A DNA stretch of 37,014 nucleotides. Source: JBCDCP01 sp039181495. GTDB lineage: Bacteria > Pseudomonadota > Alphaproteobacteria > Rhizobiales > Tepidamorphaceae. The stretch's first letter is position 1. Each line of letters begins with the position of its first letter. The stretch is from positions 1 through 37,014 of the forward strand of contig JBCDCP010000009.1 in NCBI GenBank assembly GCA_039181495.1, written 5' to 3'. Positions 33,230 to 37,014 of the stretch are shown here, in pieces. The translations under genes were made by a program, and so were the position numbers. Under the pieces are notes generated by a model. It did not search any database, was not told the DNA's origin, and worked only from the letters and a program-made list of their open reading frames with translations.

Positions 33230-33654
33230 CGCTCGTCTTCCCTGTTGCATAGCCGCTGATCGGCCATAAAATTTAGGCTTCAAATACAAGCCCGTTACAA
33301 TCATGCTGCGTTGCAGGATAGGTCGGCACGGTGCATTGGCGCAAGCGCACAATGCCGGTTGGCATACCGCGTCACCAAAGGTTCAATTGTGAAGGTTGTT
33401 TGACCGGGATCAATGGCGCGGAAGAACGTTCCTGCTAGCTGCACTCGCGGGGCATGGTCAAAATTTCGCCATGGCGTTTCCCCGGCAGACGCATCCTTCC
33501 GGCGGTTTACCAGCAAATCGCATAGCATCTGTTCCCGAGCAAGGGCGGCAGGCCGGTTTCAATGCCGGTCAAGAATTGGCATGGTGCCGTTGCGGAGACG
33601 GCGAACAATCGGGCTGCCGCGTGGCATGTTGCCCGGACTTTCAGGAGAGATTTG
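33230..33654. promoter_or_regulatory. Divergent phaR-phaA control region
   Basis: A 425-bp stretch with no convincing gene; open frames across it lack family similarity and overlap phaA. It contains a possible -10 TACAAT (33296-33301) for the plus strand, the PhaR-type palindrome CTGCGTTGCAG (33306-33316) starting four bases later, and a small hairpin ATGCC-GGTT-GGCAT (33352-33365). The long leader before phaA (over 300 nt) is longer than needed for a simple promoter. Confidence 0.6.
33306..33316. promoter_or_regulatory. Probable PhaR operator
   Basis: CTGC-GTT-GCAG exactly matches the CTGC-N3-GCAG form reported (from memory) for PhaR in Paracoccus and Rhodobacter. It overlaps the expected start region of a promoter with -10 TACAAT just upstream, and lies between phaR and phaA. 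Binding would repress phaAB and possibly phaR itself. Confidence 0.65.
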
Positions 33655-34836
33655 ATGAGCGATTCAGATGTGGTGATTGCCAGCATCGCGCGTACACCAG
33701 TGGGCTCGTTCAACGGCGCACTGTCCTCGGTGCCTGCATCAGAGCTTGGTGCGACGGCCATCAAGGCCGCGCTTGAGCGAGCCTCGGTAAGCGCCGAAGA
33801 CGTCGGCGAGGTAATCATGGGCCAGATCCTGACAGCGGGTGCCGGACAGAACCCCGCCCGACAGGCGTCGATTGCCGCCGGTATCCCGATTGATGCACCG
33901 GCCTGGGGCATGAACCAGCTGTGTGGCTCGGGGCTCCGGGCTGTGGCGCTGGGTGCCCAGCAGGTGGCAGACGGATCGGCCAGTGTGATTGTCGCAGGCG
34001 GTCAGGAGTCGATGAGCCAGGCGCCGCATTGCGCGCATCTGCGCGGCGGCGTGAAAATGGGCGACTACAAGTTCATCGATACGATGATCAAGGACGGGCT
34101 CTGGGATGCCTTTAACGGCTACCACATGGGCAACACCGCCGAGAATGTAGCCAAGCAGTGGCAAATCACGCGCGATGAGCAGGACAACTTCGCGGTGGCG
34201 TCGCAGAACAAGGCGGAAGCCGCTCGCAGCGGAGGCCGTTTCAAGGATGAGATTGCTCCGGTCACCATCACGACCCGCAAGGGCGATGTGGTGGTAGACA
34301 CCGACGAGTACATTCGCGATGGCGTGACTTTCGAAAGCGTTGCCAAAATGCGCCCGGCCTTTGAGAAGGAAGGCACGGTGACGGCGGCCAATGCCTCGGG
34401 CATCAATGACGGCGCCGCGGCTGCGGTTGTGATGACTGCCGGCGAAGCCAAGAAGCGCGGGATCACGCCGATGGCGCGAATTGTTTCCTGGGCAAGCGTT
34501 GGCGTCGATCCTTCAATTATGGGTTCCGGCCCGATCCCGGCCTCGCGCAAGGCGCTGGAAAAGGCCGGCTGGAAGATCGGCGATCTTGATCTGGTGGAGG
34601 CCAATGAGGCTTTTGCGGCGCAGGCCTGCGCGGTCAACAAAGATCTTGGCTGGGACACCGACAAGGTCAATGTGAATGGCGGTGCCATCGCAATCGGCCA
34701 TCCCGTCGGTGCGTCCGGTGCCCGTGTTTTGACCACGCTCCTCTACGAGATGCAGCGTCGTGACGCCAAGAAGGGCCTCGCAACGCTGTGCATCGGTGGT
34801 GGCATGGGCGTCGCCATGTGCGTCGAACGCGACTGA
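33655..34836 (+). CDS. phaA: Acetyl-CoA C-acetyltransferase (beta-ketothiolase)
   Basis: Condenses two acetyl-CoA to acetoacetyl-CoA, the first step of PHB synthesis; 393 residues, exactly the length of PhaA thiolases. The nucleophile C90 is in MNQLCGSGLRA, H349 is in AIAIGHPVGASGAR and the acid/base C379 is in CIGGGMG, matching the C89/H348/C378 set of the Zoogloea enzyme with one-residue offset. The frame runs back to 33562, but the ATG at 33655, with AGGAGA six bases upstream, gives the normal start. phaB follows after 97 bp containing a strong hairpin, so the two are probably cotranscribed at different levels. Upstream malonate degradation would supply acetyl-CoA. Confidence 0.96.
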   Translation: MSDSDVVIASIARTPVGSFNGALSSVPASELGATAIKAALERASVSAEDVGEVIMGQILTAGAGQNPARQASIAAGIPIDAPAWGMNQLCGSGLRAVALGAQQVADGSASVIVAGGQESMSQAPHCAHLRGGVKMGDYKFIDTMIKDGLWDAFNGYHMGNTAENVAKQWQITRDEQDNFAVASQNKAEAARSGGRFKDEIAPVTITTRKGDVVVDTDEYIRDGVTFESVAKMRPAFEKEGTVTAANASGINDGAAAAVVMTAGEAKKRGITPMARIVSWASVGVDPSIMGSGPIPASRKALEKAGWKIGDLDLVEANEAFAAQACAVNKDLGWDTDKVNVNGGAIAIGHPVGASGARVLTTLLYEMQRRDAKKGLATLCIGGGMGVAMCVERD

Positions 34837-34850
34837 TCGGCACGATATTC

Positions 34851-34884
34851 GACTGTTCGAGCAGCTGTGGCTGCCCGAACAGTC
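34851..34884 (+). terminator. Long hairpin between phaA and phaB
   Basis: GACTGTTCG-A-GCAGC pairs with GCTGC-C-CGAACAGTC, 14 base pairs interrupted by one A/C mismatch, around a TGTG loop. It begins 14 nt after the phaA stop. There is no T-run after it. It may be a processing or stabilising stem, or a partial attenuator, that sets the phaA:phaB ratio. Confidence 0.6.
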
Positions 34885-34933
34885 CAATCAGGCTTCCAGA
34901 AAGACACGTTCATAACAGACAGAGGAAACGACC

Positions 34934-35659
34934 ATGGGACGCGTGGCACTTGTCACCGGCGGCTCGCGCGGCATCGGCGCGGCCATTTCGACCGCACTGA
35001 AAGATGCAGGCTTCAGCGTTGCCGCCAACTATGCCGGCAATGATGAGGCGGCAAATAAATTCAAGGATGCGACCGGCATTCCGGTCTACAAATGGTCGGT
35101 TGCCGACTATGACGCCTGCAAGGCCGGCATCGAGTCAGTGGAGGCTGATCTCGGCCCTGTTGAAGTGCTTGTGAACAATGCCGGTATCACGCGCGATGCC
35201 ATGTTCCACCGCATGACACCGGATCAGTGGAACGAGGTGATCTCGACCAATCTCAACGGTGTCTTCAACATGACTCACCCTGTGTGGCCGGGAATGCGTG
35301 ATCGCAAATTCGGGCGGGTGATCAATATCTCGTCGATCAACGGTCAGAAGGGCCAGGCTGGTCAGGCCAACTACTCTGCTGCCAAGGCTGGCGACATCGG
35401 CGTCACCCGTGCGTTGGCGCAAGAGGGCGCGCGCGCGGGCATTACCGTCAACGCGATCTGCCCTGGCTATATCGGCACCGAGATGGTGCGGGCCATTGAT
35501 GAGAAGGTCCTCAACGAGCGCATCATCCCGCAGATCCCTGTGGGGCGGTTGGGCGAGCCTGAGGAGATCGCGCGTTGCGTGGTGTTTCTGGCAAGCGACG
35601 ATTCTGGCTTCATTACCGGCTCAACCATTTCGGCCAATGGTGGACAGTACTTCACCTGA
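34934..35659 (+). CDS. phaB: Acetoacetyl-CoA reductase
   Basis: NADPH-dependent reduction of acetoacetyl-CoA to (R)-3-hydroxybutyryl-CoA, the precursor polymerised by PHB synthase; 241 residues, normal for PhaB. SDR motifs: cofactor loop TGGSRGIGAA (8-17), NNAGITRDAMFHRM (81-94), and the catalytic S134, Y147 and K151 in INISSINGQKGQAGQANYSA. INGQKGQ...GQANYS is a PhaB hallmark that separates it from FabG. A strong ribosome site (CAGAGGAAAC) precedes the ATG. phaC is not in this window. An intrinsic terminator with a TTCG loop ends the unit 30 bp downstream. Confidence 0.96.
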   Translation: MGRVALVTGGSRGIGAAISTALKDAGFSVAANYAGNDEAANKFKDATGIPVYKWSVADYDACKAGIESVEADLGPVEVLVNNAGITRDAMFHRMTPDQWNEVISTNLNGVFNMTHPVWPGMRDRKFGRVINISSINGQKGQAGQANYSAAKAGDIGVTRALAQEGARAGITVNAICPGYIGTEMVRAIDEKVLNERIIPQIPVGRLGEPEEIARCVVFLASDDSGFITGSTISANGGQYFT

Positions 35660-35689
35660 TCAAACTGGGCCTATCGTCGAAGAGAGATC

Positions 35690-35713
35690 GGGGCGCTTCG
35701 GCGCCCCTTTCCT
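35690..35713 (+). terminator. Rho-independent terminator of phaAB
   Basis: GGGGCGC-TTCG-GCGCCCC is a perfect 7-bp GC stem with a stable TTCG tetraloop, followed by TTTCCTG. It lies 31 bp after the phaB stop and is the clearest intrinsic terminator in the window. Confidence 0.85.
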
Positions 35714-35814
35714 GTTAGGCTTGCGCGAGCATGGTCGTTGACTGGCAGTACTGGTCTCGCATTTGCGCCGACGCGCTTGTGTAACAGCGGGGCTTCGGAT
35801 AAGCCGCGCCGGCC

Positions 35815-36744
35815 ATGCCCGACGATGCTGATAAAACGCTTCTGCCCGATCCACGTCTTGCGCGTGGCCGGTGGATTGCCACGCTGATTGGCTTCACCGC
35901 CGTCCTGATGTGGGCGCTGCTCGCACTGCTTACTGCAGCAAGCGGTGCTGTGCCGCCGTTTCAGCTTTCTGCCATGTGCTTTGTGGTGGGTGGCCTGATC
36001 GGGCTAACGCGATTGACTCTCGTTCCATCGGCACGTGCAGGTCTGAGCGGACAGCCGCCGCTCGCATGGCTGCTCGGAATCGCTGGCCTGTTTGGTTATC
36101 ACTTCTTCTACTTCACCGCCCTGCGCAACGCGCCAGCGGTGGAGGCTGGTCTGATCGCCTATCTGTGGCCGTTGCTAATTGTACTTTTCTCGGCGCTGCT
36201 GCCGGGTGAGCGGCTAGGATGGCATCATGTTGCCGGCGCGCTGATGGGATTTGCCGGCGCCGGTCTGATCGTCAGCAAAGGCCAGGGCCTGGCCATCGAT
36301 CAGCAATATGCGTTTGGCTATGCCATGGCGCTTGTCTGTGCCCTGTTATGGTCAGGCTACTCTGTCTTGTCGCGGCGTTATGCGCAGGTGCCGACCGATC
36401 TTGTGACCATGTTCTGCCTCGCCACCGCCGCACTCTCGCTGGTGTGCCACATCGCACTCGAAGAAACGGTATGGCCGACAAGTACAAGCCAATGGCTGGC
36501 CGTTCTTGGGCTTGGGCTGATGCCGGTCGGGCTGGCGTTCTACACTTGGGATTATGGCGTCAAGCGGGGTGATATTCAGTTGCTTGGTGTCGGTTCCTAT
36601 GCGGCGCCGCTACTTTCAACGATCATTCTCATCATTGCGGGATTTGCCGATTTTACGCCGGTGATCGTGGTGTCCGCGCTGCTGATCACGGGCGGGGCAA
36701 TACTGGCAGCCAAGGATATGCTGCGAAAGCGCAGAACTATTTAA
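35815..36744 (+). CDS. DMT-superfamily permease (EamA domain)
   Basis: A drug/metabolite transporter-type membrane protein of 309 residues with about ten helices in two EamA repeats. The first repeat ends near GLIVSKGQGLAIDQQ (about 145-160), and family-typical stretches are APAVEAGLIAYLWPLLIVLFSA and GVGSYAAPLLSTIILI. Members export amino acids, polyamines or other metabolites; the substrate cannot be told. It starts with ATG about 100 bp after the phaB terminator and so is its own unit. The stretch TFHY-like FFYFTALRNAPAVEAG is well kept, so the gene appears intact. Confidence 0.88.
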   Translation: MPDDADKTLLPDPRLARGRWIATLIGFTAVLMWALLALLTAASGAVPPFQLSAMCFVVGGLIGLTRLTLVPSARAGLSGQPPLAWLLGIAGLFGYHFFYFTALRNAPAVEAGLIAYLWPLLIVLFSALLPGERLGWHHVAGALMGFAGAGLIVSKGQGLAIDQQYAFGYAMALVCALLWSGYSVLSRRYAQVPTDLVTMFCLATAALSLVCHIALEETVWPTSTSQWLAVLGLGLMPVGLAFYTWDYGVKRGDIQLLGVGSYAAPLLSTIILIIAGFADFTPVIVVSALLITGGAILAAKDMLRKRRTI

Positions 36745-36875
36745 AGCCTATAGTATTTATTGCGAGTATATTGCAACTTTAAAGGGTTTAGATTGTATAT
36801 ATCAAATCATGCGATTGGTACATCTACCCATCAATTGTTTGTGGGCAATTCCATAAATCCGTCAGGAAACGATCC
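36745..36875. promoter_or_regulatory. AT-rich intergenic region before the chemoreceptor gene
   Basis: 131 bp that are plainly more AT-rich than the rest of the window, with TAGTATTTATTG and GATTGTATATATC stretches and a small AATTG-N8-CAATT repeat (36833-36850). It probably holds the promoter of the gene starting at 36876 and the end of the permease transcript. No clean promoter pair is evident. Confidence 0.45.
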
Positions 36876-37014
36876 ATGTATAAGAGATTTGTTGGCCGGC
36901 TAACGCTGAGCGCCAAAATGTCAATCACCGTGGTTGCGCTGGTATCGCTCTCGATATTGGGAACGCTAGGTGCAACGGTGGTTCAACAGGTTGGCCAACA
37001 GGCTGAGACTGCCT
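36876..37014 (+). CDS. Probable methyl-accepting chemotaxis protein, N-terminus only (cut by window end)
   Basis: Only 46 codons are visible. They read as a short basic segment (MYKRFVGRLTLSAKM) followed by a transmembrane helix (about 16-36: SITVVALVSLSILGTLGAT) and the start of an extracytoplasmic region (VVQQVGQQAETA). This LS(x)KMS-helix layout is typical of chemoreceptors, though a membrane histidine kinase or cyclase would begin similarly. The ATG is preceded by CAGGAAAC, a good ribosome site. The rest lies beyond the window, so the call rests on the N-terminus alone. Confidence 0.5.
   Translation, partial: MYKRFVGRLTLSAKMSITVVALVSLSILGTLGATVVQQVGQQAETA

Noticed and set aside
33396..33776. 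Open frames in the phaR-phaA gap
   Set aside because: They run into phaA in another frame and have no recognisable protein features.

Overview
The window is a gene-dense, GC-rich chromosomal stretch of an alphaproteobacterium, probably Hyphomicrobiales (Rhizobiales) or a close marine relative. The grounds are a malonate TRAP operon laid out like the rhizobial matPQMAB set, a PhaR/PhaA/PhaB polyhydroxybutyrate (PHB) block, an ispA / mtgA / rpmF neighbourhood, and a small protein with an alphaproteobacterial C-terminal motif. The species cannot be named from this. I see no rRNA, tRNA, CRISPR array, insertion sequence or prophage. Most of it looks like core or near-core chromosome.

Layout. 105-1520 (minus): a PPOX-type flavoprotein and a GntR/FCD regulator. 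1829-7907 (plus): malonate uptake and activation, with a TRAP binding protein, small and large permeases, malonyl-CoA decarboxylase and malonyl-CoA synthetase; a perfect palindrome in the regulator/operon gap is the likely operator. 7938-11529 (minus): a type I secretion ABC protein and its HlyD adaptor, with no outer-membrane partner or substrate in view. 11775-14000 (plus): a CHASE2 class III nucleotide cyclase, convergent with 14055-17746 (minus): bdhA, a patatin, an extensin-like protein and a metallo-beta-lactamase-fold hydrolase. 17974-19275 (plus): ispG. 19285-24511: an envelope-sugar block (kdsD, a GmhB-like phosphatase, an AGE-family isomerase, a UDP-glucuronate-type epimerase and a TviB-type dehydrogenase). 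24648-28076: ispA, mtgA, an MFS permease overlapping mtgA, and rpmF. 28147-30594: a small membrane protein, a gamma-glutamyltransferase-family enzyme and a small hypothetical. 30800-32584: a PAS/degenerate-GGDEF/EAL protein. 32600-35659: phaR divergent from phaA-phaB. 35815-36744: an EamA permease. 36876-end: the start of a probable chemoreceptor.

How the parts fit. Malonate taken up by the TRAP system becomes malonyl-CoA and then acetyl-CoA. PhaA and PhaB turn acetyl-CoA into 3-hydroxybutyryl-CoA for PHB storage, and BdhA returns 3-hydroxybutyrate to acetoacetate. Two TGC-N3-GCA palindromes, one between phaR and phaA and one upstream of bdhA, suggest that PhaR may tie storage and mobilisation together. 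The least explained piece is the orphan type I exporter beside a CHASE2 cyclase and an MBL-fold hydrolase, which may form a cyclic-nucleotide synthesis/breakdown pair. I did not find a clearly unprecedented system; the leads are the regulatory sites, RNA hairpins and unusual gene pairings listed as findings.
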